From NCBI GenBank assembly GCA_019623805.1, contig CP053680.1:496001-560000 (forward strand): DNA of 64,000 bases, read 5' to 3'. This document shows positions 47,611 through 56,009 of the stretch, in pieces. This DNA comes from Gammaproteobacteria bacterium (ex Lamellibrachia satsuma) (lineage in GTDB: Bacteria; Pseudomonadota; Gammaproteobacteria; Chromatiales; Chromatiaceae). How positions within the stretch are numbered: position 1 is the stretch's first letter; every line of letters begins with the position of its first letter. A program made the position numbers and the translations under genes. The notes under the pieces are model-generated. The model searched no databases. It was not told the origin of the DNA and was given only the letters and a program-made list of their open reading frames with translations.

Positions 47611-48777
47611 TTATCTGCGTATGCCACGCGACAGCACATTGATACCATATTTATCTGTTATCTCATCCATGGTGGAATAGAGCTTTTCCTCTCTCTCCCT
47701 GCTCGATTCAAAAAGATCTGACATTGGTTCCTCACTGCCAAAATCACTGATTCCGACGCCAATCAATCGTACCGAACGCCCCGCCAGACCACTCTGCTCA
47801 TAGAGCTTCCAGACATGTCTAAAGATCTCACCATCGGCATTTACCGCCCTGGGCAGCCTGCACTGACGGGTGTGGGTCTCAAAGCCTTCAATACGTATCT
47901 TCAGGTTGACCACCCTACCCTTGAGGCTTTTGTGCCGGGCGCTACGCCCCACCTCTGCCGACAGTTGCCGCAGTTTCTCCCGCAGCTGCCGCGGACGGGT
48001 GACATCACGCTTGAAAGTCGTCTCCTTGGAGATTGACTTACGCCCTTGCGTTCCCCCAACACGACTGGAGGCAATTCCACGCGCCTGATCATAAAGATGG
48101 CGCCCGCCTTTCCGGCCAAAATGAGCGCTGAGGATCTCCAGTGAGTATTGTCTGAGTTGGTGGACCGTCTGAATACCCAGTTTCTGAACGATTTTGTCGG
48201 TCTTTTTTCCCACGCCACGCAGATTCGAGACCGGCATGGGGTCTAGAAAGGCCAGCACTTCCTCATGCCGAACTACCGTCTGACCATTGGGTTTGCGATA
48301 CTCCGAAGCCAGTTTGGCAATCAGCCTGTTGGGACCGATGCCGACTGAGCACCCCAATCCCACTGTCTCGCGAATCTTCTGCCGGGTCAGCGAAGCAATC
48401 GACTCCAGCTCTCCGTTCAGGCGCTCCAACCCTGAGGCGTCAAGATAGGCCTCATCGATGGAGACAGGCTCCACCACCGGAGAGATGGATTGCAGAAGCT
48501 GCATGATCTTCCGGGATGCCTCCACGTAGCGTGGCATATCCGGCCGCAGAAAGATCGCACCGGGACAGCGGCGCCAGGCCTCCGAGATTGGCATGGCGGA
48601 ACGAATGCCGAAAGCACGAGCCTCGTAGGAACAGGTGGCAACCACACCACGACCACCCGGCAAGGCCCCGACGATCACAGGTCGATGGCGAAGCTCCGGA
48701 GTATCGCGCTGCTCCACCGAGGCAAAGAAGGCGTCCATGTCTACATGCATTACCCAGCCGCGACTCTCTCTGTTCAT
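47611..48777 (-). CDS. dinB: DNA polymerase IV (DinB)
   Basis: 388 residues from ATG 48775-48777 (MNRESRGW); a GTG at 48795 is possible. Y-family polymerase with HVDMDAFFASVEQRD (palm), YEARAFGIRSAMP, SIDEAYLDASG (catalytic DE), helix-hairpin-helix GVGKKTDKIVQKLG, and the little-finger domain after 235. Longer than E. coli DinB (351) because of the C-terminal tail. No LexA box was recognised in the 60 bp upstream. Confidence 0.93.
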   Translation of the reverse strand: MNRESRGWVMHVDMDAFFASVEQRDTPELRHRPVIVGALPGGRGVVATCSYEARAFGIRSAMPISEAWRRCPGAIFLRPDMPRYVEASRKIMQLLQSISPVVEPVSIDEAYLDASGLERLNGELESIASLTRQKIRETVGLGCSVGIGPNRLIAKLASEYRKPNGQTVVRHEEVLAFLDPMPVSNLRGVGKKTDKIVQKLGIQTVHQLRQYSLEILSAHFGRKGGRHLYDQARGIASSRVGGTQGRKSISKETTFKRDVTRPRQLREKLRQLSAEVGRSARHKSLKGRVVNLKIRIEGFETHTRQCRLPRAVNADGEIFRHVWKLYEQSGLAGRSVRLIGVGISDFGSEEPMSDLFESSREREEKLYSTMDEITDKYGINVLSRGIRR

Positions 48778-48832
48778 ACCCGGAATATCTCTCACTTAAC
48801 TGCCTGAACTCAATTCAACTCATGCGGCCCGT

Positions 48833-48841
48833 TGGTATACT
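48833..48841 (+). promoter_or_regulatory. Extended -10 promoter upstream of the EF-G-like gene
   Basis: TG-G-TATACT (TG 48833-48834, TATACT 48836-48841), an extended -10 element with no good -35. Transcription toward the EF-G-like gene would start about at 48848, so the 160-bp palindrome at 48854-49014 would lie in the 5' untranslated region. Confidence 0.5.
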
Positions 48842-48853
48842 CTTGCAATCTTC

Positions 48854-49014
48854 AGGAACCTCTGATCTATTCTGAGCGAAGCAGATTGGAGATCAAAATT
48901 CGTCGATTTAAGGCGTTAATCGTACGTAATAGCTGGCTATTGCGAAGACTAACAACGAAAAAGCGGCGGATTTTGGCTTCAAGATACGAGTTCACGAATA
49001 GATCAGAGGTTCCT
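48854..49014. repeat. 161-bp palindromic (MITE-like) element
   Basis: Ends are a perfect 19-bp inverted repeat, AGGAACCTCTGATCTATTC and its complement (48996-49014). The interior is itself an imperfect palindrome, with the apex at AATAGC-TG-GCTATT. TTC occurs directly outside both ends and may be a 3-bp target duplication. Size, palindromy and possible duplication fit a non-autonomous IS derivative or a repeat of the REP/BIME class. It lies between dinB and the EF-G-like gene. Confidence 0.8.
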
Positions 49015-49065
49015 TTCATTATAGGGGGTCGGATCAAACCCTTGAATATTTTGACAGGAGGTACC

Positions 49066-51114
49066 ATGGCCAACTACGCCACCCATGACATCCGCAATAT
49101 CGCTTTTGTCGGGCATGCAGGATCCGGAAAAACAACACTTATTGAATCACTCCTGCTGAAATCCGGTGCCATCAGCAGCGCAGGCAGTGTCGAACAGGGG
49201 GACACGGTCTGTGACTATGATGAACAGGAGCAATCATTTCAGCACTCTCTTGACATTACTGTCACCCATTTAAACAGTGCAGGCAAACAGGTCAATATTA
49301 TTGACACTCCGGGATATGCCGATTTTGTCGGGCGCAGCATCAGCATCCTGCCTGCAGTGGAAACTGCCGGTATCGTGATCAACGGCAGCAGCGGTATCGA
49401 ATCAGTCAGCCTGCACATGATGGAAGCCGCTAAAAGACGCAATCTCTGCCGTATCATCATCGTCAATAAAATTGATCAGGATGATGTCGATTTTGAAGCC
49501 TTGATGGCGAGTTTCACAGAGACATTCGGCGACAACTGCCTGCCTATCAATCTGCCTGCCGAGAAGGGTTCCAAGGTGATCGACTGCTTCTTTCAGCCGG
49601 GCGGGGAAGCCACGGACTTCTCGTCTGTTGCAGAAGCTCACAGCCGCATCATCGACCAGGTCGTTGAGGTCGACGAGGCGTTGATGGAGCTCTATCTCGA
49701 ACAGGGCGAAGAGTTGGCGCCTGAGCAATTACACGACCCCTTTGAAAAAGCACTGCGCGAAGACCACCTGATCCCGGTCTGTTTTGTCTCAGCACAAAAT
49801 GGAGCCGGGATTGATGAACTGCTGGAGTTCTTCGCAAGACTGATGCCCGACCCAACGGAAGGCAATCCACCAGAATTCATGAAGGGTGAAGGCGCAGACA
49901 TGGCCCCGGTCGAGGTTTCAACGGACCAGGGGAAACATGCTCTGGCCCATGTTTTCAAAATCATCAACGATCCCTATCGTGGAAAACTGGGAATCTTCAG
50001 GGTTCATCAGGGCACCCTGCAACCCAACAGCCAGCTGTTCGTCGGCAACGCCAGAAAACCCTTTAAGGCAAACCATCTGCTGCGCCTGCAAGGCAAGGAA
50101 CAGAGTGAGATGGAGAGAGCCATTCCCGGTGATATCTGTGCTGTAGCCAGAGTCGACGATATCCATTTCGATGCAGTCATACACGACTCGCACGACGAGG
50201 ACCATTACCACCTCCGCTCAATTGAATGTCCCCTGCCGCTGTTTGGCTTGGCGATCAGCCCCTCCAAGCGTGGGGATGAACAGAAATTGAGTGACGCCCT
50301 GCACAAACTGGAGGATGAGGATCCATGCTTTCATGTCGAACACAATACATCCCTCAACGAAACCATCATGCGGGGACTCGGTGACCTGCAGTTGAAGGTA
50401 TTGCTGGAAAAACTGCACAACCAGTACCACGTGGACGTTGAGACCCATCTGCCCAGCATTGCCTACAGGGAAACCATCACCCGTCCTGCAGAAGGTCAGC
50501 ATCGGCACAAAAAACAGACTGGTGGCGCCGGACAGTTCGGTGAGGTATTTTTGCGTATCGAACCCATGGAGCGAGGCAGTGGGTTTGAGTTTGTCAACAA
50601 AGTGGTTGGCGGCGCCATCCCAGGACAGTTCATTCCTGCAATTGAAAAAGGGGTGCAGCAGGCAATCAATGAAGGCGCCATCGCAGGTTTTCCCATGCAG
50701 GATATCCGGGTGACCGTCTATGATGGAAAATACCACGCAGTGGATTCCAAAGAGATCGCCTTTTCCACTGCGGGAAAGAAGGCTTTTATCGCTGCGGTTG
50801 AACAGGCTACACCGGTCGTTCTGGAGCCTATTGTTAATATCTCGATCACAACACCAGGCGCATTCATGGGTGATCTGTCCGGTGATCTGTCCGGGAAAAG
50901 GGGACATATCAGCGGCACCGACAGCGGCAGAAATAATCAAATCATCATTAAAGGCGAGGTACCGCTCGCGGAACTACAGAGCTATGGTACCGAACTGAAG
51001 GCGATCACCGGCGGTGAGGGCAACTATAGCATCGAGTTCAGCCACTATGAGGCGGTACCTGCGATTATCCAGCAACAGCTGAAGCAGGAAAGCAAATCCA
51101 ACTCTGACCATTGA
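49066..51114 (+). CDS. Elongation factor G-like GTPase
   Basis: 682 residues, with a strong ribosome site AGGAGG before the ATG at 49066. G1 is GHAGSGKTTL instead of the EF-G GHVDAGKTTT; G3 DTPGYADF and G4 NKID are present. Domains: G (about 1-265), II (about 270-370), III-V with DLQLKVLLEKL and KKQTGGAGQFGEV (about 480-492) and the C-terminal domain V end. This is the EF-G-like (FusA2 type) group, which differs from canonical EF-G in the G1 motif; its role in translation is unclear (recycling or ribosome rescue have been proposed). Not the housekeeping fusA, which usually sits with rpsL-rpsG-tuf. The palindrome at 48854-49014 is in its probable leader. Confidence 0.92.
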   Translation: MANYATHDIRNIAFVGHAGSGKTTLIESLLLKSGAISSAGSVEQGDTVCDYDEQEQSFQHSLDITVTHLNSAGKQVNIIDTPGYADFVGRSISILPAVETAGIVINGSSGIESVSLHMMEAAKRRNLCRIIIVNKIDQDDVDFEALMASFTETFGDNCLPINLPAEKGSKVIDCFFQPGGEATDFSSVAEAHSRIIDQVVEVDEALMELYLEQGEELAPEQLHDPFEKALREDHLIPVCFVSAQNGAGIDELLEFFARLMPDPTEGNPPEFMKGEGADMAPVEVSTDQGKHALAHVFKIINDPYRGKLGIFRVHQGTLQPNSQLFVGNARKPFKANHLLRLQGKEQSEMERAIPGDICAVARVDDIHFDAVIHDSHDEDHYHLRSIECPLPLFGLAISPSKRGDEQKLSDALHKLEDEDPCFHVEHNTSLNETIMRGLGDLQLKVLLEKLHNQYHVDVETHLPSIAYRETITRPAEGQHRHKKQTGGAGQFGEVFLRIEPMERGSGFEFVNKVVGGAIPGQFIPAIEKGVQQAINEGAIAGFPMQDIRVTVYDGKYHAVDSKEIAFSTAGKKAFIAAVEQATPVVLEPIVNISITTPGAFMGDLSGDLSGKRGHISGTDSGRNNQIIIKGEVPLAELQSYGTELKAITGGEGNYSIEFSHYEAVPAIIQQQLKQESKSNSDH

Positions 51115-51139
51115 TCAACACGATCTTCTGTGGCAATCA

Positions 51140-51168
51140 ACGGCCCTGACCATCATGTTCAGGGCCGT
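51140..51168 (+). terminator. Hairpin after the EF-G-like gene
   Basis: Perfect 10-bp stem ACGGCCCTGA/TCAGGGCCGT with a 9-nt loop, 25 bp after the stop codon. No T-run follows, so it may protect the 3' end or act as a weak terminator. Confidence 0.5.
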
Positions 51169-51266
51169 GTCACCGTCCGCAGTTACGATTCTGAACCCGT
51201 GACTCATTTTACGGATTTAAAATCATTTGCCGCCTCCGACATGCTATCGATCTACTGAGCAAGACA

Positions 51267-51430
51267 CTAGTGGGCCATGCGGAAAGTAAGGAAACAGATT
51301 TTATTCATTTGTGGTGCCTGGCAAGGCGCAAGACCGCCGCTGTAGCCATTCTACAGCAAGCGACTTGCAACGACGGCAGACGCCGCGAAGGGATGAAAGC
51401 TGTGAACATATTTTCCGCATGACCCACTAG
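51267..51430. repeat. 164-bp palindromic (MITE-like) element
   Basis: Ends CTAGTGGGCCATGCGGAAA (51267-51285) and TTTCCGCATGACCCACTAG (51412-51430) are inverted repeats of 19 bp with one mismatch. The interior continues as an imperfect palindrome with apex GCTGTAG-CCATT-CTACAGC. A different family from the element at 48854-49014, but the same size and design. Confidence 0.75.
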
Positions 51431-51630
51431 GTACAGAAGCAAATCGGATTGAGGCTACCTGGGAGCAGGCTGTAATTGGTAGTTGAACGAACCAGAATCC
51501 AGATTTGGCTGTGATGTGCTGGTTAGTACATTTGCAATCTTGGTAGAACACCACTCGGCAATTTAGTATAGACTCTGCACTCAGATTCGACCAAAGCCCA
51601 TCATAAAGAGGCTCGCATAGGAGGAAAGAA

Positions 51631-52215
51631 ATGAAAACGATCTACGGGATCATTGCGCACACACTATTTGCACTAACCCTGACACTTTCTCAAGCGGCAA
51701 CTGCCTCCGCTGAAAACCCTAATAACAATGCTGAAATTTCGGAAGCGGTCAAGCTCTATTCCCAGGCGCTTCCATTGGATATGGACTCCCCCAGGAAGGC
51801 CGAGCTGCTAGAGCAATCCGCAGCAATCCTGAAAAAAGTCATCGCGAACGATCCCAAATCACTGGAAGCTCACCGTAAACTAATGGGAGTCTATGTGTTA
51901 AAGCAAGACTACAGTAATGGGATCCGCACCATGCAGGATGCGATCACCCTCTCCCCCGAGGATCCAAAACTGTTCATTTCCCTGGCCTTCCTCTATGAAC
52001 ATTCAGGCGCCCTCGAATACGCGATGGCAATGCTGGACCAGGCATTGACGCTGGATCCCAAGCAGCAACTTGCGATGGAGTACAAGGTAGCTATCCAGAA
52101 AAAAATCGATGCGCTGAATATGGAAGATGCGCATCAAGGAAAGAGTGTGATGGGAGCAAAGCACGGACAATTGACTGGAGAAGCCGCTCACCCCCCTACC
52201 ACTACAAAGCATTAA
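51631..52215 (+). CDS. Secreted TPR-repeat protein
   Basis: 194 residues, ribosome site AGGAGG at 9 nt. Signal peptide about 1-28 (ending TASA). Three TPR-like units at about 60-165: LEAHRKLMGVYVLKQDYSNG, PKLFISLAFLYEHSGALEYA and AMLDQALTLDPKQQLAM. Probably a periplasmic protein-protein scaffold; partner unknown. The C-terminal tail is Gly/Pro/His-rich. Stands alone. Confidence 0.75.
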   Translation: MKTIYGIIAHTLFALTLTLSQAATASAENPNNNAEISEAVKLYSQALPLDMDSPRKAELLEQSAAILKKVIANDPKSLEAHRKLMGVYVLKQDYSNGIRTMQDAITLSPEDPKLFISLAFLYEHSGALEYAMAMLDQALTLDPKQQLAMEYKVAIQKKIDALNMEDAHQGKSVMGAKHGQLTGEAAHPPTTTKH

Positions 52216-52362
52216 CAAGGCACCTCCAGTACGCACAGAAACACCATATCTTTTTCCTCTGAACCCTGCATCCGGCAGGGTTCAGAACCCGCACCAATCT
52301 TCCTGTTTAAAAAACCCAAGGGTTCCCATGATGAATTTTCACCTATGAGTAACGAGCAACCC

Positions 52363-52713
52363 ATGAAGTCATTGAAAACACTGATTGTAGCCGTTGCCTC
52401 TGTGTTGATCTGCAACCCGGTGCTGGCGGATGAGAATGCACTGAAGCAGCGCATCTCTGATTTGGAAAACCGGGTTACTGCGCTTGAGCAAATCATGGAG
52501 GAGACAGGTTCAAAAAACCGTTGGAAAGATCCCATTCTCTGGCAACGGATCAAGAAAGAGATGAGCAGCGACGACACCCTGAAGCTGTTAGGCAAGCCTG
52601 GCCGGGTCGAGGAACAGATTTTTACCACCTGGTACTACCATCCGACCTCCAAACTCCACAGTTATGTCTGGTTCGACGAGGGCAAGGTACTGGGATGGGA
52701 GGCACCGAATTAG
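52363..52713 (+). CDS. Secreted coiled-coil protein, SmpA-like C-terminus
   Basis: 116 residues from MKSLKTLIVAVAS; an ATG six codons upstream is also possible. Signal peptide about 1-24 (ending LADE). Short coiled coil ALKQRISDLENRVTALEQIM (about 27-46). The rest, with KLLGKPGRVEEQIF and WYYHPTSKLHSYVWFDEGKV, has the strand pattern of SmpA/BamE-like modules (a motif that pairs a GxPxxV loop with a YxxxxxxxxxxF strand). Envelope role inferred. Confidence 0.6.
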   Translation: MKSLKTLIVAVASVLICNPVLADENALKQRISDLENRVTALEQIMEETGSKNRWKDPILWQRIKKEMSSDDTLKLLGKPGRVEEQIFTTWYYHPTSKLHSYVWFDEGKVLGWEAPN

Positions 52714-52881
52714 TGAGTGGCCATCCATATTCCTGGAAATTAACCACTATGGACTAAAAGTCGCGTTCTTGGCTAAAGCCAACTGAAAGCCGCATATCCA
52801 ACTGCCAAAAAATGCTTATGGATTTTACCCTGTTTTCACGGACACTTCAGAAAAGAGGCACAATGCGTCCAAGGAGTGTTT

Positions 52882-53052
52882 ATGTCGAAGCGAAAAAAGT
52901 GCAGCGCCGAGTTCAAGCGTGAGGCCATCGAATTGACTCGTCAGCCGGGAGTGAGTTACCGCCAAGTCGCACTTGAGATCGGAATCAATCCCAACCTGCT
53001 GAGTCGATGGAAGCGCGAAGCCGATGAGGCAATGCCGCCACAGGAACCATAG
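52882..53052 (+). pseudogene. Truncated IS3-family transposase orfA
   Basis: 56 residues: MSKRKKCSAEFKREAIELTR and the helix-turn-helix VALEIGINPNLLSRWKREA, typical of the IS3 OrfA (helix-turn-helix) N-terminus. The C-terminal leucine zipper is lost and the frame stops at a TAG. Preceded at 52831 by TGTTTTCACGGACACTTCAG, which resembles an IS3-type terminus. Remnant of a decayed element. Confidence 0.8.
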
Positions 53053-53100
53053 TGTCTTAGAGCAAGGGCTGGAAAGGATTCACGGTCCAAAAGGAAAGGT

Positions 53101-53223
53101 ATGATCGACCGGCAGAATACTTTGCCCGTGACCCGTCAATGCCAGTTACTGTCGCTAAATCGCTCAACGGTTTACTATCGGCCTAAGGACGTGTCAGCAC
53201 GTGCTTGTGGGTGTGGCGCTTAA
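53101..53223 (+). pseudogene. Fragment of IS3-family transposase orfB
   Basis: 40 residues: MIDRQNTLPVTRQCQLLSLN and RSTVYYRPK are the OrfB N-terminus (HxxxPVxRQCxLLxLxRSxVYY). The DDE catalytic part is missing. Together with the orfA remnant 50 bp upstream this is what is left of one IS3-like element. Confidence 0.75.
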
Positions 53224-53266
53224 CTGGGTTGTAACAACACCCTTGACCACGTCAGCTTACTGCATG

Positions 53267-53611
53267 TCATTTTGTTTCATACTTACCATAAGAATCACGA
53301 TCCATATCAATTATTTCGACCGTAATTACTGAAGCTGGAATATGCAATGTAGTTAAACCTGATAAAATTACCTCCCCAAGACGCTTTTTGTTGTCTGCAT
53401 TCCGGCCAGATTTAATCCGCGCCTGAATATGAATATAAGGATTACTTCCGCCTGCGTTGGTAAACCCTCGGAACGGATAGGCGCGCGTTTTAATTTGATT
53501 AGCTTTAAACAAACCACTATCTGCAATAGATTGATGTACTGTCCGCAAGACAACATCCACTTTCTCGTCATCAGCCAGTTCTTCTTGGTATTCAACAATA
53601 ATATGTGGCAC
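53267..53611 (-). CDS. 5-carboxymethyl-2-hydroxymuconate isomerase (tautomerase) family
   Basis: 114 residues. The mature start is MPHIIVEY, so Pro1 after Met removal would be the general base, as in the CHMI/tautomerase superfamily. RAYPFRGFTNAGGSNPYIHI and the late YGKYETK end fit CHMI-type trimeric tautomerases. In homoprotocatechuate pathways it isomerises CHM. No other gene of that pathway is in the window, so the substrate is uncertain. It stands alone between IS3 remnants and an IS1182-type element. Confidence 0.82.
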   Translation of the reverse strand: MPHIIVEYQEELADDEKVDVVLRTVHQSIADSGLFKANQIKTRAYPFRGFTNAGGSNPYIHIQARIKSGRNADNKKRLGEVILSGLTTLHIPASVITVEIIDMDRDSYGKYETK

Positions 53612-53833
53612 TAGTATTTCCTCTATTAATTATTAACTTTGAGGCGCTGCTTTTTTTAAATTCATCCTGCTTAAGCCTAACGAGCCTGTCGAAAAACCTA
53701 CACTTCACACAGCATCCTGCATAGAGTCGATTTCCGACAAGGTTTTTTCATTGGTCGAATATTTGATCCGTATTTTAAATCACTGCGTAGTTTCTGTCTG
53801 AATCCATCTCGTAGTCGCCGCCACTTCCATTCA

Positions 53834-55365
53834 CTAACCCCATTCCCAACCATAACGGTGAATCTTGAGGATGTTGTGTAGCATCATCATCAATTTCCAT
53901 GACCATCCACCTTGTGTTTGCCTCTAAGACTGAACCGCCGGATGCCGATGGCATCTGTGATATGACCAAACACCGGCTCCACGGTACCCAGCCTCTGGCT
54001 GTAGATATGGCGTCCTGCCACACTATCGATCTTGCGCTTCATGCGTTCGATGATGCCTGCCTTCTGCTCCTGTGTGATATCCAGTGTGACGTTGATCTGT
54101 CGGGGTGTGATCTGTTGGACGCTCCTTAGGCAGCGTACTTTCAGTGTGCAACCTGCGCAATCCTTTTCATAGGCCTGGAACTGCATGAACAGATGGTGAC
54201 CGATACGAGCCTGTTTCGCCTTGAGCCACATCGCGTGACCTGCCGGGCAGTGAGCAGTCTGTTGTTTGCGGTCGATACGAAAATCTGACTGAGTGAAGCG
54301 GGCCTGCACTTTGCGCCGGTTACGCTCAGGTTTTTCCTTGTGATCCTTGAAACGTGGGTCACGGGATCGAAAACCGGTGTCGGCCAGATAATCATCTATC
54401 CCTTCCGACTCCAGGTACTCCAGACTTTTTCTGTTGTGGTAACCGGAGTCCGCCGTGATCTTGGTCTCTCTGATCTTGGCTTGTGTCTTGGTATTTGTCT
54501 GGCTAAACGTATCGTGGATCGACTCAATGGCCGGTTTCAGCAGATCATGCTCCTGACCCTGCCCGAAGGCTTCAGCCTCAACGACAACCTGATATTGACT
54601 GTCTGCCGCTGCTACGCCGGTGTAGCCCTGGATCACACCATGCGAGGTTTTCATCTTGGCGCTTTCGTTATCAGTGATATTACTCTTCACCGCTTTGCCG
54701 CTGCTGCCTGTACGCTCGTTCTCCGATGCAAGAAAGGTCTTGATCTTGCGCGAGGCAGCGCGCAGCTTCTTGATCTGTGCCTGCTCTCTGGCGTGTATAT
54801 CCGGTAGCAGTTCCGCCATATCCTCTTCTCGATGCCGGTGTAACATGCGGCGAACGGCACGATCAATCTTCTGCCGTTTCTTTTTTAACTCGGCATGGGT
54901 ACCGCTCCACTCCTTGGAGGCATTGGAAGGCAGCTTGCAACCGTCTATGGCAAACATCTTCTTACCGATCAGGCCCAGGTCATAACACATCAGTACGACC
55001 TGGCTGAAGAGATCGGCAATGGCCTCGGGGGAGCGGGAAATGAAATCGGCAATGGTGCTGAAATGGGGGCGCGTGTCTGCCGAAAGTGCCATGAAAGTGA
55101 TGTTCTCATGGCAGAGTTTTTCGATCTGACGACTGCTGGTAATGCCTTTGGAATGGGCCATGATGACAATTTTCAGTAAGAGGCGGGGATCGTAAGCAGG
55201 ACGACCGTTGTCATCGTTATGATAGTGGGACTCAAATGAAGAGAGATTGAGCTCCTGGTCGATCAACCAAGCGAGAGAATATTCAAAACTGCCAGGTAAT
55301 ATCTGACGATCAAAAGCCACAGGGATCATTTTCATCTGATCGTATCGGTTCACCGTGACCTTCAT
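53834..55365 (-). pseudogene. IS1182-type transposase, frameshifted near its 3' end
   Basis: About 500 residues. Family marks: FDRQILPGSFEYSLAWLID, AHSKGITSSRQIEKLC, FAIDGCKLPSNASKEWSGTH, ADSGYHNRKSLEYLESEGI, CPAGHAMWLKA, and near the end GTVEPVFGHITDAIGIRRF. After KVDG the frame ends HGN-stop, whereas the next frame gives WKLMMMLHNILKIHRYGWEWG then TAG (53834-53836), the expected C-terminus. So one base is missing between 53899 and 53900. Start at 55335 or 55329 (MKMIPVAF) is more likely than 55365. Element ends and target repeats were not resolved. Confidence 0.82.
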
Positions 55366-55534
55366 AGATGAGAACAGTTCCGTCTTCTTGAATCTCAGCC
55401 TGATAAGGGGAGTTTTCTCGAACTGACATCAGAATCACCGTGTGCCGGCCATTCATTCGGTAGTTCATGCCTTTTTGAAGACTACTACCTTCTTCCTGAC
55501 ACATTTCAAGGTAAGAAGTTATGTTTCCCCTCAT
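55310..55534 (-). pseudogene. Truncated gene of an HNH-type family, broken by the IS1182-type element
   Basis: 74-residue reading frame: MRGNITSYLEMCQEEGSSLQ, then SVRENSPYQAEIQEDGTVLI and YEGH. From memory this matches the start of a family of HNH-domain proteins (restriction-like) with VILMSxRxxAPYxDxxxxDGxxLIYEGH. After EGHGEP the reading runs into the IS transposase start and ends at once. The rest of the gene is missing. Assignment is tentative. Confidence 0.5.
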
Positions 55535-56009
55535 TAGGGCTCCCTTTTACACATAACATCTAAGCGTTTATCCGTTGTGCGCAGCATTTTCCAAGATAGA
55601 TGGTGCGGCCTATTATTTTATATGTAGCCATAGGCTAGCCTATGTGCGGTGGAAATAAAATCCCGCACATCATTCTGACTGCGCGATATTGATAACAGAA
55701 AAATAGTGGGATCGCTTCCCCTGCACTTAGATTGATTCCGCTAAAAATCGACAGCTCATTAATCGGCAGCCTATTCCAGAATAGCATGCCGGCCGAGCGC
55801 AAAATATGGTGCAAATAGATTTGTTTGGACAGTTTGATCAAAATGAAACTGAACTCACCCACTCAACTACCCCGCTGCAAGCGGACGCGGTATTAGATTG
55901 TGAGAGCGGCGGCCCACCGCGATGACTCCGCAGATAGGTAAATCGCAGCGATGGCGCCGCTCCTACCGCCTCTTCACGGCATGTTGTAGGGAACTATATC
56001 TACAGTGAT
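55535..56009. other. 475-bp intergenic region with a REP-type palindrome
   Basis: No supported gene. A short frame at 55806-55923 (plus strand) begins MVQIDLFGQFDQNETEL and looks like the beginning of a lost gene, but cannot be assigned. A REP-type palindrome lies at 55902-55966. Confidence 0.5.
55902..55966. repeat. REP-type palindrome, GTAGGAGCGGCG type
   Basis: Inverted repeat GAGAGCGGCGGCCCACCGCGAT and ATCGCAGCGATGGCGCCGCTCCTAC around a short centre. On the minus strand it starts GTAGGAGCGGCGCCATCGCT, the form of REP sequences in Pseudomonas and other gammaproteobacteria. Downstream of arnD. Confidence 0.65.

Larger units (their letters stand above)
51115..51630. other. 516-bp intergenic region with hairpin and palindromic repeat
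   Basis: No supported gene. It holds the hairpin at 51140-51168, the palindromic element at 51267-51430 and the likely promoter region of the TPR gene. Confidence 0.6.

Noticed and set aside
48796..48853. LexA box before dinB
   Set aside because: No CTGT-N8-ACAG-like motif is present in the short upstream region.
48832..49065. 78-residue N-terminal extension of the EF-G-like protein
   Set aside because: It is read through the 161-bp palindrome. The ATG at 49066 has a strong AGGAGG and matches the family start.
53675..53700. Integron attC-like GCCTAAC core
   Set aside because: No matching GTTRRRY partner lies at attC distance and there is no integrase; the sequence is more likely the flank or end of the IS1182-type element.
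55635..55862. 75-residue open frame on the minus strand
   Set aside because: No ribosome site or recognised family; it overlaps another weak frame on the plus strand.
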